Below, in pieces: positions 56,696 to 64,000 of a stretch of 64,000 nt of DNA. A program made the position numbers and the translations under genes. Numbering within the stretch: the stretch's first letter is position 1; each line of letters opens with the position of its first letter. A model generated the notes under the pieces. That model made no database searches, was not told the DNA's origin, and was given only the letters and a program-made list of their open reading frames with translations. The stretch covers positions 1 to 64,000 of the forward strand of contig NZ_AQQS01000009.1 in assembly GCF_002088275.1 (NCBI RefSeq), given 5' to 3'. This stretch comes from Aurantimonas sp. 22II-16-19i. Lineage in GTDB: Bacteria > Pseudomonadota > Alphaproteobacteria > Rhizobiales > Rhizobiaceae.

Positions 56696-57805
56696 ATGAT
56701 CGAAAGAAGCCTGCTCGCCCCGCCCATTCCCTTCGCCCCGTCGGTCGAGACCGCCGATCCCGGCGAGGCGGAGACCCACCAGGCCCTGAACGAGGTCTTC
56801 GCCGGCATCGTGACCGCGACGCACGAGGATCTCGGCAAGGCCGAGCGCGGCGTCCACGCCAAGAGCCACGCGCTGCTGAGCGGCGAATTACGGGTCGAGG
56901 ACGATCTCTGGCCGGAGCTCGCGCAAGGCATTTTCGCCGAGCCCGGCCGGACCTACCCGGCGCTGATCCGCCTCTCCTCCATCGCCGGCGATCCGCTGCC
57001 CGACCAGGTGCAGCTGCCACGCGGCTTCGCCCTGAAGATCCTCGGCGTCGACGGCGAGCGCCTGCCCGACGCCGAGGGCGACGTGACGCAGGACTTCCTC
57101 TTCGCCAACGGTCCCGCCTTCGGCATAGCGGACGCCGAGAGCTTCCTCGGCCAGTTGAAGCTCCTGGAGACGACCACCGACCGGGTGGAATGGGCGAAGA
57201 AGGCGCTGTCCGGCGTCCTCGGTCCGGTGGAGAAGTTTCTGGAGATGCTCGGCACCGGCTCGACCACGCTGATGAAGCTCGGCGGCTATCCGCGGCGCCA
57301 TCCGCTCGGCGACCGCTACTTCACCCAGGTGCCGATCCGCTTCGGCGACTATGTCGCCAAGCTCGACCTCGTCCCCGCCTCGCCGGGTTTCCAGGCGCTC
57401 GCGGGCGTCGAGCTCGACTATGCCGGCCGCGCCGACGCGCTGCGCGAGGAAGTCGACCGGACGATCCGCGGCGAGGGCGGCGCGTTCTCGCTGCGGGCCC
57501 AGCTGCGGCGGAATGCCGAGACGGATCCGGTCGAGGACGCCTCGGTGGCCTGGCCGGAGGACGACAATCCCTATCTGCCCGTCGCCACCCTGACGATCCC
57601 GGCGCAGCCCGGCTGGACCGCCGAGCGCTCGAGGCGCGTCGACGACGCGACCAGCTTCCACCCCTGGCACGGCATCGCCGCCCACCGGCCGCTCGGCAAC
57701 ATCATGCGCGCCCGCCGCGCCGCCTATCCGCTCTCGGCGAAGCTGCGCACCCGGCTGAACGGCTGTCCGCTGCACGAGCCGAAGGCGATGCCCGAACTGG
57801 ACTGA
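56696..57805 (+). CDS. Catalase-fold haem protein, minimal form
   Basis: 369 residues, far shorter than a true catalase (about 480 or more). The distal haem His is in AERGVHAKSHALLSGELRV (near residue 55), the distal Asn in QDFLFANGPAFGIAD (near 138), and an R-x-x-x-Y proximal motif (RRAAY, in IMRARRAAYPLSA) near residue 340. The catalase core without its terminal extensions is seen in small peroxidase-type relatives. Cytoplasmic peroxidase activity is likely; catalase activity is uncertain. ATG 56696 follows GAAGAGAG. Transcribed alone. Confidence 0.75.
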   Translation: MIERSLLAPPIPFAPSVETADPGEAETHQALNEVFAGIVTATHEDLGKAERGVHAKSHALLSGELRVEDDLWPELAQGIFAEPGRTYPALIRLSSIAGDPLPDQVQLPRGFALKILGVDGERLPDAEGDVTQDFLFANGPAFGIADAESFLGQLKLLETTTDRVEWAKKALSGVLGPVEKFLEMLGTGSTTLMKLGGYPRRHPLGDRYFTQVPIRFGDYVAKLDLVPASPGFQALAGVELDYAGRADALREEVDRTIRGEGGAFSLRAQLRRNAETDPVEDASVAWPEDDNPYLPVATLTIPAQPGWTAERSRRVDDATSFHPWHGIAAHRPLGNIMRARRAAYPLSAKLRTRLNGCPLHEPKAMPELD

Positions 57806-57939
57806 TCCCAAACCAAGCCCGGCCGCCTGCGACCTAGGCGCCGCCGGTGTGCCCTTACGGATCGTCTGGAATTCCTCTAGGAAGCGGGCGATCCGGCCGC
57901 CTTTTTCGCGGCCCCCGCGAATCCGAATGGGAACTCTTC

Positions 57940-58326
57940 ATGTACGAAACCCTGGTCAAGGCCCATGGCGGCCTCGCCCTCCTGGCGCTGCTCCTGTCCA
58001 TCGGCTGGACCGGCGTCGCCATGTCCGCCCCCTCCGGCGTCGTCAGCGCCGTCTCCGGCATGCGCAAGGGCGTCTATGTCGGCGCCGTGGCGCTCACCAG
58101 CCTCGTCGGCCTCCTCGGCGTCGTCCTTCTCGCCATGATGCCCGCCTGGGCCGGCCAGGGCTTCACCTGGGTCGGCCTGATCGTCCTCGTCGCCTATCCG
58201 ATCCTCGGTGCCAGAAGCCGCCGGGCCGTCGCGAGCGGCGACAAGAGCATGGCGATCGGCCTGTCGCTGGCGATGCTCGCCGTCCTCGTCTTCACCTATT
58301 GGGTGATGGTCGCCAAGCCGTTCTGA
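57940..58326 (+). CDS. Small membrane protein with four helices, unknown function
   Basis: 128 residues, four predicted membrane segments (GGLALLALLLSIGWTGVAM, YVGAVALTSLVGLLGVVLLA, FTWVGLIVLVAYPILGA, IGLSLAMLAVLVFTYWVMVA). The helix-only layout resembles small inner-membrane proteins of the SirB/DUF2269 kind, but I see no diagnostic motif. ATG 57940 precedes the first helix directly; the upstream extension is hydrophilic and unlikely. Ends at a bidirectional terminator. Confidence 0.7.
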   Translation: MYETLVKAHGGLALLALLLSIGWTGVAMSAPSGVVSAVSGMRKGVYVGAVALTSLVGLLGVVLLAMMPAWAGQGFTWVGLIVLVAYPILGARSRRAVASGDKSMAIGLSLAMLAVLVFTYWVMVAKPF

Positions 58327-58365
58327 GGCCGGAAGAACCGCTCCACGAAACAGCATCGGCCAAAG

Positions 58366-58400
58366 AAAAGGGGCGGACCCCCGCGGCGCCGCCCCTTTTT
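58366..58400. terminator. Bidirectional terminator
   Basis: AAAAGGGGCGG (58366-58376) pairs with CCGCCCCTTTTT (58389-58400) around a GC-rich loop, between convergent genes. Confidence 0.85.
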
Positions 58401-58450
58401 CCGGTCTCAAGATCCGCGCCGGAAACGCGTCAATCCGGCGTTCCGCCGCC

Positions 58451-59695
58451 TCACGCGGCCAGATCGACCGTCACCGTTTCGCCGTTCACCTTCACCTCGG
58501 TCGGCAGGCCCATCTTGCCGAGGAGATCGAGGAAGGGCTTGGGCGGCAGGTCCTCGACATTGACCATCGTCTTCACGTCCCAGGTCCCGTCGGCGATCAG
58601 AAGCGCCGCCGCAACCGGCGGCACGCCGGCGGTGTAGGAGATCCCCTGGCTGCCGACCTCGTTGAAGGCGTCCTTGTGGTCCGCGACGTTGTAGATGAAG
58701 ACCTCGCGGTCCTTGCCGTCCTTCTTCCCCTTGACGAGATCGCCGATGCAGGTCTTGCCCTCGTATTCCGGCGCGAGCTCGGACGGGTTCGGCAGGCACG
58801 CCTTGACCACCTTCAGCGGCACGACCTCCTGGCCCTCCGCCGTCGTCACCGGCTGCTCGGACAGGAGCCCGAGATTCTTCAGGACCGTGAACACCTGCAC
58901 ATAGCGCTCGCCGAAGCCCATCCAGAACCGCACGTCGGCGTCCTTATAGCGCGCCGAGAGCGAATGGATCTCGTCATGGCCGGTCATGTAGGTCGGCCGC
59001 TTGCCGACCACCGGCAGGTCCCATTCCCGCGGCACCTCGAACATCCGGTTGGTCTGCCAGGCGCCGTTCTGCCAAGAATAGACGACGCCGGTGAACTCGC
59101 GGAAATTGATCTCTGGGTCGAAGTTCGTGGCGAACCACTTGCCGTGGCTCCCGGCGTTCACATCGACGATGTCGATCGAGGTGATCTCGTCGAGATACTC
59201 GTCCTCGGCAAGCCGCGCATAGGCGTTGACGACGCCGGGGTCGAAGCCGGCGCCGAGGATGGCGGTGATGCCGGCCTTTGCGACCTCGTCGCGCCGCCGC
59301 CACTCGTAATTGCCGTACCAGGGCGGCGTCTCGCAGATCTTCAGGGGATCCTCGTGGATCGCCGTGTCGATATAGGCCGCGCCTGTCTCGATGCAGGCCG
59401 ACAGCACCGACATGTTGACGAAGGCCGAGCCGACATTGATGACGATCCCGGCCTTCACCTTGCGGATCAGCGCCACGGTCGCCGGAATGTCCAGCGCGTC
59501 GAGCTCATGCGCCGCGATCACCCCGTCGACCTTCATCGCGCCCTTCTCGTGGACGGATGCGACGATCGCCTCGCATTTCGACCCGGTGCGCGATGCGATG
59601 TGGATCTCGCCCAGCCGGTCGTTGTTCTGGGCGCATTTGTGCGCCGCCACCTGCGCCACGCCGCCGGCGCCGATGATCAGGACATTGGTCTTCAT
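58451..59695 (-). CDS. Carboxynorspermidine/carboxyspermidine dehydrogenase (saccharopine dehydrogenase family)
   Basis: 414 residues. Rossmann opening MKTNVLIIGAGGVAQVAAHK, IASRTGSKCEAIVA, and ILGAGFDPGVVNAYARLAED are typical of the carboxynorspermidine synthase branch. It condenses aspartate beta-semialdehyde with diaminopropane or putrescine using NADPH. In Agrobacterium-like bacteria this route makes spermidine. It lies 38 bp after the decarboxylase gene on the same strand, so the two form one operon. Confidence 0.92.
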   Translation of the reverse strand: MKTNVLIIGAGGVAQVAAHKCAQNNDRLGEIHIASRTGSKCEAIVASVHEKGAMKVDGVIAAHELDALDIPATVALIRKVKAGIVINVGSAFVNMSVLSACIETGAAYIDTAIHEDPLKICETPPWYGNYEWRRRDEVAKAGITAILGAGFDPGVVNAYARLAEDEYLDEITSIDIVDVNAGSHGKWFATNFDPEINFREFTGVVYSWQNGAWQTNRMFEVPREWDLPVVGKRPTYMTGHDEIHSLSARYKDADVRFWMGFGERYVQVFTVLKNLGLLSEQPVTTAEGQEVVPLKVVKACLPNPSELAPEYEGKTCIGDLVKGKKDGKDREVFIYNVADHKDAFNEVGSQGISYTAGVPPVAAALLIADGTWDVKTMVNVEDLPPKPFLDLLGKMGLPTEVKVNGETVTVDLAA

Positions 59696-59733
59696 CAGAT
59701 GTCGTTCCCCTTCAGGACGGTCTTCGTTCGGCC

Positions 59734-60831
59734 TTACGAGAGGCTCTGCTCGTAGTCGTCATAGGTGAAGTCGCGGGCGATGCGGACCGACCCGTCGAGC
59801 CCCTTCACCGCAATCGCCGGCATCTTCACCCCGTTGAACCAGTTTTTCTTGACCATGGTGTAACCGGCTGCATCCTGAATGGAGATGCGGTCGCCGATTT
59901 CCAAGGGTTTCTCGAAGGAAAACTCCCCGAAGATATCCCCGGCGAGGCACGACTTGCCGCAGATCATCACCCGGTGCGGGCCAGTGTTCGGCTCAAGCTT
60001 GGCGCTTTCCCGGTAGATCAAAAGGTCGAGCATGTGCGCCTCGACCGAGGAATCGACGATCGCCAGCTCCTTGCCGTTGGTGAGCCGGTCGAGGACGCTC
60101 ACCTCCAGCGTCGTCGTCTTGGTGATCGCCGCCTCGCCGGGCTCCAGATACACCTGGACGCCGTATGTCTCGGCGAAGTCCTTCAGCCGCCGGCACAGCG
60201 CGTCGACCGGATAGTCCTTGCCGGTGAAATGGATGCCGCCCCCGAGGCTCACCCAGTCCACCTGGCTGAACAGATGGCCGAATTTCGCCTCGACCTTGGC
60301 GAGCATCGCGTCGAACAGCGCGAAGTCGCCGTTCTCGCAATTGTTATGGACCATGAAGCCGGAAATCTTCTCCAGCACCGCTTCCACCTTTGCCGAGTCG
60401 CCTTCGCCGAGCCGCGAGAACGGCCGGGCCGGATCGGCGAGATCGAAGCTCGACGTCGACACCCCCGGATTGAGCCGCAGCCCGCGCGTCATCCCGGCGC
60501 TCTGCGTCTCGAACCGCGTCAGCTGCGAGATCGAATTGAAGATGATCTTGTCGGCATGTTCGATCACCTCGTCGATCTCATGATCGGCATAGGCGACCGA
60601 ATAGGCATGGGTCTCCCCGCCGAACTTTTTACGCCCGAGCTTCACCTCGTTCAGCGACGACGAGGTCGTCCCATCCATATGCTGCGCCATCAGCGGAAAC
60701 ACCGCCCAGGACGCAAAGCACTTCAGCGCCAGGAGCACCTTCGCCCCGGACTTCTCGCGCACTTCGTCCATGACGCGCATATTGGCGAGGAGCTTTTGCT
60801 CGTCGATCAGATAATAGGGGGTCTGCAGCAT
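59734..60831 (-). CDS. nspC: Carboxynorspermidine (carboxyspermidine) decarboxylase
   Basis: 365 residues. PLP-dependent fold III (alanine racemase-like) decarboxylase: ALKCFASWAVFPL with the Schiff-base Lys near residue 37, SLGGGIHFTGKDYP glycine-rich phosphate loop, LEPGEAAI, and CGKSCLAGDIFGEF with the partner Cys. It decarboxylates carboxy(nor)spermidine to (nor)spermidine. First gene of the polyamine operon, with its promoter in the 60832-61185 gap. Confidence 0.93.
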   Translation of the reverse strand: MLQTPYYLIDEQKLLANMRVMDEVREKSGAKVLLALKCFASWAVFPLMAQHMDGTTSSSLNEVKLGRKKFGGETHAYSVAYADHEIDEVIEHADKIIFNSISQLTRFETQSAGMTRGLRLNPGVSTSSFDLADPARPFSRLGEGDSAKVEAVLEKISGFMVHNNCENGDFALFDAMLAKVEAKFGHLFSQVDWVSLGGGIHFTGKDYPVDALCRRLKDFAETYGVQVYLEPGEAAITKTTTLEVSVLDRLTNGKELAIVDSSVEAHMLDLLIYRESAKLEPNTGPHRVMICGKSCLAGDIFGEFSFEKPLEIGDRISIQDAAGYTMVKKNWFNGVKMPAIAVKGLDGSVRIARDFTYDDYEQSLS

Positions 60832-61185
60832 GGCCCGCCCTGTTCGCTGTGGTTCCGGATGAGCGCCGGTGTTTAGGCGAGGGGGGCGGGGGGTGCAAGG
60901 CTTGCCGCACGCGACGTGGCAGAGGTTGGCGCTTGCCTCTCCACTTTGTCATCCGCGGCCCGTGAGGGCCGGGGATCCATGCCCCGCCGTGTCAGGAGCA
61001 GTCCGGTTCCGGAGAAACGCGCCCTGAGGTGGCAGATGCCACCACCGTTGCGCTTGTTTCAAATGAAGGCAGCTCCTGCCCGGCATGACGCGGCAAAAGC
61101 CACTCCATTCTCGGCACGCCCTTTGCGTGCCGCAGACTGTCCCTGTAAAACGGTTCTGAAGAGGCAGGGAGCAAGGGACATTGCC
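60832..61185. other. Divergent intergenic region between nspC and the DUF29 gene
   Basis: 354 bp with a half-palindrome TCATCCGCGGCCCGTGAGGG leading to GGGGATCCATGCC near 60950-60983, related to the left arm of the 1136-1278 element. No open frame with domain content; it must contain both divergent promoters. Confidence 0.4.
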
Positions 61186-61698
61186 ATGGCCCCGTCGCAG
61201 CAGCACGACACAGACTTCTATCGTTGGACGCAGGATCAAGCCGCCCTGTTGCGCGCGTTGCCGCGCAGTTCCAATCTTCTTGACATCGACAACATCGCCG
61301 AGGAAATCGAGGACATGGGGCGTGCCGAGATCAAGGAAATCTCGAGCCTGCTCAGACAAACACTCGTTCACCTCGTCAAGATTGCGTGTGATCCCGAGGC
61401 TCCATCCGTTGCTCATTGGGTGGGAGAAGCGTCCGGACTTCAGGGCGATGCCGTGCTCGCATATTCACCCGGACTAAGGCAGCGGCTGGACTTACCGAAA
61501 ATCTGGAGCGTGGCCAAAAGGAATGCGACCGACTCGTTGGCGGAGTACGGCGTCGTGGTTCCGCCGTTGCCGGAGGAATGCCCGCTGACCTTGGACCAAC
61601 TCCTCGACGCGAATTTCAGTCCGCGAGAGGCGGCCGCCGAAGTTTCAGCGTGCACCCATTCAGACGACACCGATCAGGGTCAAGGTCATCGTCGCTGA
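61186..61698 (+). CDS. DUF29 family protein
   Basis: 170 residues. The DUF29 core reads DFYRWTQDQAALLRAL, LLDIDNIAEEIEDMGRAEIK and LLRQTLVHLVKIA, an all-helical domain of unknown function found in many copies in cyanobacteria and alphaproteobacteria. Start ATG 61186 with AAGGGA seven bases upstream. Single gene; the C-terminus (about 120-170) lacks the usual conservation. Confidence 0.85.
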   Translation: MAPSQQHDTDFYRWTQDQAALLRALPRSSNLLDIDNIAEEIEDMGRAEIKEISSLLRQTLVHLVKIACDPEAPSVAHWVGEASGLQGDAVLAYSPGLRQRLDLPKIWSVAKRNATDSLAEYGVVVPPLPEECPLTLDQLLDANFSPREAAAEVSACTHSDDTDQGQGHRR

Positions 61699-62560
61699 GG
61701 CTCTTGTGGCTTTTGCTACCGAATGCTGGAGAAGCGGGGAGGGCGGCGTCCCTTCCCGCGATGTGGGCCGAGTGCCGCTGGCGGCATTCGCCAGAGCCTC
61801 CGCGCTGCGGGTTCGTCCTGAGGCGTGACCGGCGAGGCGACGGCGCGAGCGCAGGGCTTTGCACCCCGCCGCATCGGCGCCCTCGAAGAAAGATATCCCC
61901 ACCCCCATCCATCACCCCTACGATCTCCCCGCCGTCTTCCCTAGGGACACGAATGATCGCCGGGATCGTTCGGGAAGGCGGGCGGTGTCCGCGGCGTGGC
62001 CCCTTCCGGAGGGGTTCACGGCTCGGACGGGTCTGAGGCTCCGCCGGCCCCTCGCGTACTACGGCGCGGGTGCGGATCGGTCCGCTACAACGGGAGGTCC
62101 TGAAAAGGGGGCTCCCGTGAAGCGCCGGCAGCCGGTGAGCGCATTCGGTGCGGCCCTGCGGCGAAAGCTGCTTGTGCCGGGCAGGATGTGGCAAGCCAGA
62201 AGGGCCCGAGAAGACACCGTGCGGAACGCCGGAGGCGAGCCGTAACAATACAAAGTTCGGAGGGCTTGCCTCCGGCGTTCCGCTGTCCCTTTCGTTTTGA
62301 GGGGCGGCGATCAGATAACGCCCGCGCCCTCGAGGGCCGGGCGGCATGGTCCACACCCTGGGCGCGCCGCGCCGCCGGGCGTTTTCGCACGCCTGCGATG
62401 GCCGGCGAGCGGCGGCGGCGGGCGGCGGAACCGACGCTGCGTGACCGCCCGTCAGGAGCGACACGCAACTGTCACCGGCCGGTGCTACGCTGCGTCGCCG
62501 CCACAAAGGCGCAACAGATCATTGGCCGCGCCTCCTGCACGGCCCAAGAGGGCTATTGCC
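61699..62560. other. Long intergenic region before the ABC importer operon, with a strong hairpin
   Basis: 862 bp with no convincing gene. A perfect 16-bp stem GCGGAACGCCGGAGGC (62221-62236) pairs with GCCTCCGGCGTTCCGC (62268-62283) around an AT-richer 31-base loop that can pair further (GAGCC with GGCTT). It may be an intergenic palindrome or a leader structure; it lies 278 bp before the binding-protein gene. Several open frames in all directions have no domain content. Confidence 0.5.
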
Positions 62561-63676
62561 ATGACAATCCGTCGTTCGATCACCGCGGCTCTCGCCGCGA
62601 CCCTGTCGCTGTCGACCAGCCTTGCCTTCGCCCAGTCGTCCGGCACGCCGATGTCGATGGACGAGCTCGTCGCGGCCGCCAAGGCCGAAGGCCAGCTGAC
62701 CACCATTGCGCTGCCCCACGACTGGTGCGGCTATGGCGAGGTCATCGCCGCCTTCAAGGCGAAGTATCCCTTCCTGACGATCAACGAGCTGAACCCCAAT
62801 GCCGGCTCGGGCGACGAGATCGAGGCGGTCAAGGCCAACAAGGGCAACACCGGCCCGCAGGCCCCCGACGTCCTCGACATCGGCCTGTCCTTCGGCCCGG
62901 CCGCCAAGGCCGAGAACCTCTTGATGCCCTACAAGGTCTCGACCTGGGAGACGATCCCGGATTCGGCCAAGGACCCCGAGGGCTACTGGTACGGCGACTA
63001 TTACGGCGTTCTCGCCATGGGCGTGAACAAGGACATCGTCACGGACGTGCCGACCAGCTTCGCCGACCTGAAGAAGTCCGAATACGCCAATTCCGTCGCC
63101 ATTCCGGGTGATCCGCGCACCGGCAACTCGACCATGATGACCGTCTATGGTGCCGGCGTTGCCGCCGGGGCCGAGGGCGGCGCCGAGGCGGCCGCTGCCG
63201 GCACGGCCTTCTTCAAGGAGCTGAAGGAGAACGGCAACTTCGTTCCGGTCAACGGTTCGGCCCAGAACATGGCGCAGGGCACCACCCCGATCCTGTTCGA
63301 CTGGGACTACAACGTCCTCGCCATGCGCGACAAGCTCGGCGGCAACCCGCCGATGGAAGTCGTCGTCCCGTCCGACGCCGTCATCGCCGGCGTCTACGTT
63401 CAGGCGATCTCGGCCTATGCGCCGCATCCGAACGCCGCCAAGCTGTGGATGGAGTATCTCTATTCGGACGAGGGCCAGCTCGGCTGGCTGAAGGGCTATT
63501 GCCACCCGATCCGCTTCAACGATCTGGCCGCCAACAACAAGATCCCGCAGGATCTGCTCGACAAGATGCCGCCGGCCGAGAACTACGCCAAGGCGATCTT
63601 CCCGAGCCTCGACGAGCAGTCGGCCGCCAAGGCCGTCGTCGCCGACAGCTGGGGCCGCGAGATGGGCGCGCAGTAA
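62561..63676 (+). CDS. ABC transporter extracellular substrate-binding protein
   Basis: 371 residues with a signal peptide (SITAALAATLSLSTSLAFAQ). Type 2 periplasmic binding fold of the family 1/iron-polyamine kind: ELVAAAKAEGQLTTIALPHD, DVLDIGLSFGPAAKAENL, YWYGDYYGVLAMGVNKDIV and the C-terminal hinge AISAYAPHPNAAKLWMEYLY. The ligand could be ferric iron, polyamines or an organophosphonate; the sequence does not decide. GAGGG precedes ATG 62561. It is followed by a hairpin and a permease gene. Confidence 0.85.
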   Translation: MTIRRSITAALAATLSLSTSLAFAQSSGTPMSMDELVAAAKAEGQLTTIALPHDWCGYGEVIAAFKAKYPFLTINELNPNAGSGDEIEAVKANKGNTGPQAPDVLDIGLSFGPAAKAENLLMPYKVSTWETIPDSAKDPEGYWYGDYYGVLAMGVNKDIVTDVPTSFADLKKSEYANSVAIPGDPRTGNSTMMTVYGAGVAAGAEGGAEAAAAGTAFFKELKENGNFVPVNGSAQNMAQGTTPILFDWDYNVLAMRDKLGGNPPMEVVVPSDAVIAGVYVQAISAYAPHPNAAKLWMEYLYSDEGQLGWLKGYCHPIRFNDLAANNKIPQDLLDKMPPAENYAKAIFPSLDEQSAAKAVVADSWGREMGAQ

Positions 63677-63702
63677 AAAGCGTCACGCGCAATCCGATCC
63701 GA

Positions 63703-63728
63703 CGGATGCCGGCCTTGCCCGGCATCCG
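63703..63728 (+). terminator. Hairpin between binding-protein and permease genes
   Basis: CGGATGCCGG pairs perfectly with CCGGCATCCG around a six-base loop, followed by TTTGT. It lies 26 bases after the stop codon and probably stabilises the binding-protein mRNA or reduces read-through to the permease gene. Confidence 0.65.
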
Positions 63729-63766
63729 TTTGTCCGTGTTTCGGCAGCATGGGGCGCTGAACTGTC

Positions 63767-64000
63767 ATGACCACTCAAGAATCGGTCGCAAGGCCGCAGA
63801 CGCGGCCGATCTTTCCCGGCCAGCTGCCACGCCTGCCCGGCGGCCTCGCCGGCAGCTGGCTCGGCCTGGCGCCGTTCTTCGCCTTCGCGCTTCTGTTCCT
63901 GTTCCTGCCGATCCTCTACCTCGTCACCGGCGCCTTCCAGAACGCCGAGGGCGCCTTCACGCTGCAGAACTTCGCCGAACTGACGACGCCGAACATCATG
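63767..64000 (+). CDS. ABC transporter permease, N-terminal part (runs off the window)
   Basis: 78 codons are visible from ATG 63767: a hydrophilic lead of about 30 residues (MTTQESVARPQTRPIFPGQL), then a first membrane helix LGLAPFFAFALLFLFLPILY and the periplasmic stretch TGAFQNAEGAFTLQNFAELT. This beginning is typical of spermidine/putrescine- and iron-type permeases. It lies 90 bp after the binding-protein gene, so the operon continues beyond the right edge. Confidence 0.8.
   Translation, partial: MTTQESVARPQTRPIFPGQLPRLPGGLAGSWLGLAPFFAFALLFLFLPILYLVTGAFQNAEGAFTLQNFAELTTPNIM

Overview
The window is 64 kb of high-GC DNA from an alphaproteobacterium, most likely of the order Hyphomicrobiales (Rhizobiales). 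An Aurantimonadaceae-like organism is plausible, but the family cannot be fixed from this sequence alone. The placement rests on a B12-dependent class II ribonucleotide reductase (NrdJ), a GluRS of the HIGN/GLSKR type, the rpiA-DUF2059-gor block, the carboxy(nor)spermidine polyamine pair, an HWE-type histidine kinase and abundant intergenic palindromes typical of the order. No rRNA, tRNA, CRISPR array or intact transposon was found. The window is mostly chromosomal housekeeping and metabolic genes with a few accessory patches.

Layout. 1-1.3 kb: non-coding, with three tandem copies of a large structured palindrome that folds as four arms, and a fourth different palindrome. 1.3-1.8 kb: a HicAB toxin-antitoxin pair whose toxin is visibly dead. 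1.8-5.9 kb: nrdJ under tandem NrdR-like boxes. 6.2-10.9 kb: HWE histidine kinase, gpt, DoxX, an SDR/TetR divergent pair with two matching operators, and a CinA-like domain protein. 11.1-15.0 kb: wrbA, rpiA, DUF2059 and glutathione reductase. 15.5-18.8 kb: a DUF2778 L,D-transpeptidase-like protein, a relic of an EamA transporter and an alpha/beta hydrolase. 18.9-21.5 kb: an orphan XoxF-type (lanthanide) methanol dehydrogenase and a gamma-glutamylcyclotransferase. 21.8-24.8 kb: a small Cys-rich secreted protein, an unknown membrane protein between dispersed repeats, and a transglutaminase-like protein. 25.0-31.2 kb: class II DAHP synthase, DODA-type dioxygenase, hemerythrin-like protein, DedA, DUF1003 and NAD synthetase. 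31.4-32.4 kb: a PIN-domain toxin with its antitoxin.

32.5-41.8 kb: MFS transporter, gltX, and three tandem RTX-type secreted proteins. Their C-terminal calcium-binding and secretion halves are almost identical while their N-terminal halves have diverged. A second, partial gltX 3' end lies between the first two RTX genes. 41.9-46.8 kb: a xylose-type sugar ABC transporter (ATPase, permease, binding protein) with a divergent ROK regulator. That regulator is translationally coupled to a di-haem cytochrome and a CRTAC1-like beta-propeller protein (46.8-50.1 kb). 50.2-53.0 kb: opgH (periplasmic glucan synthesis) behind a consensus CRP-type site, coupled to an FkbM methyltransferase. 53.1-58.3 kb: folD, an AGCS alanine symporter, a minimal catalase-fold protein and a four-helix membrane protein. 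58.4-60.8 kb: carboxynorspermidine synthase and decarboxylase. 61.2-64.0 kb: a DUF29 protein and the start of an ABC importer operon that runs off the window edge.

The parts most worth following up are the covarying four-arm repeat family at the left end, the mosaic RTX triplet with its gltX tail remnant, the decayed hicA beside an intact hicB, the orphan XoxF, the coupled ROK/di-haem/CRTAC1 operon and the opgH-fkbM pair.
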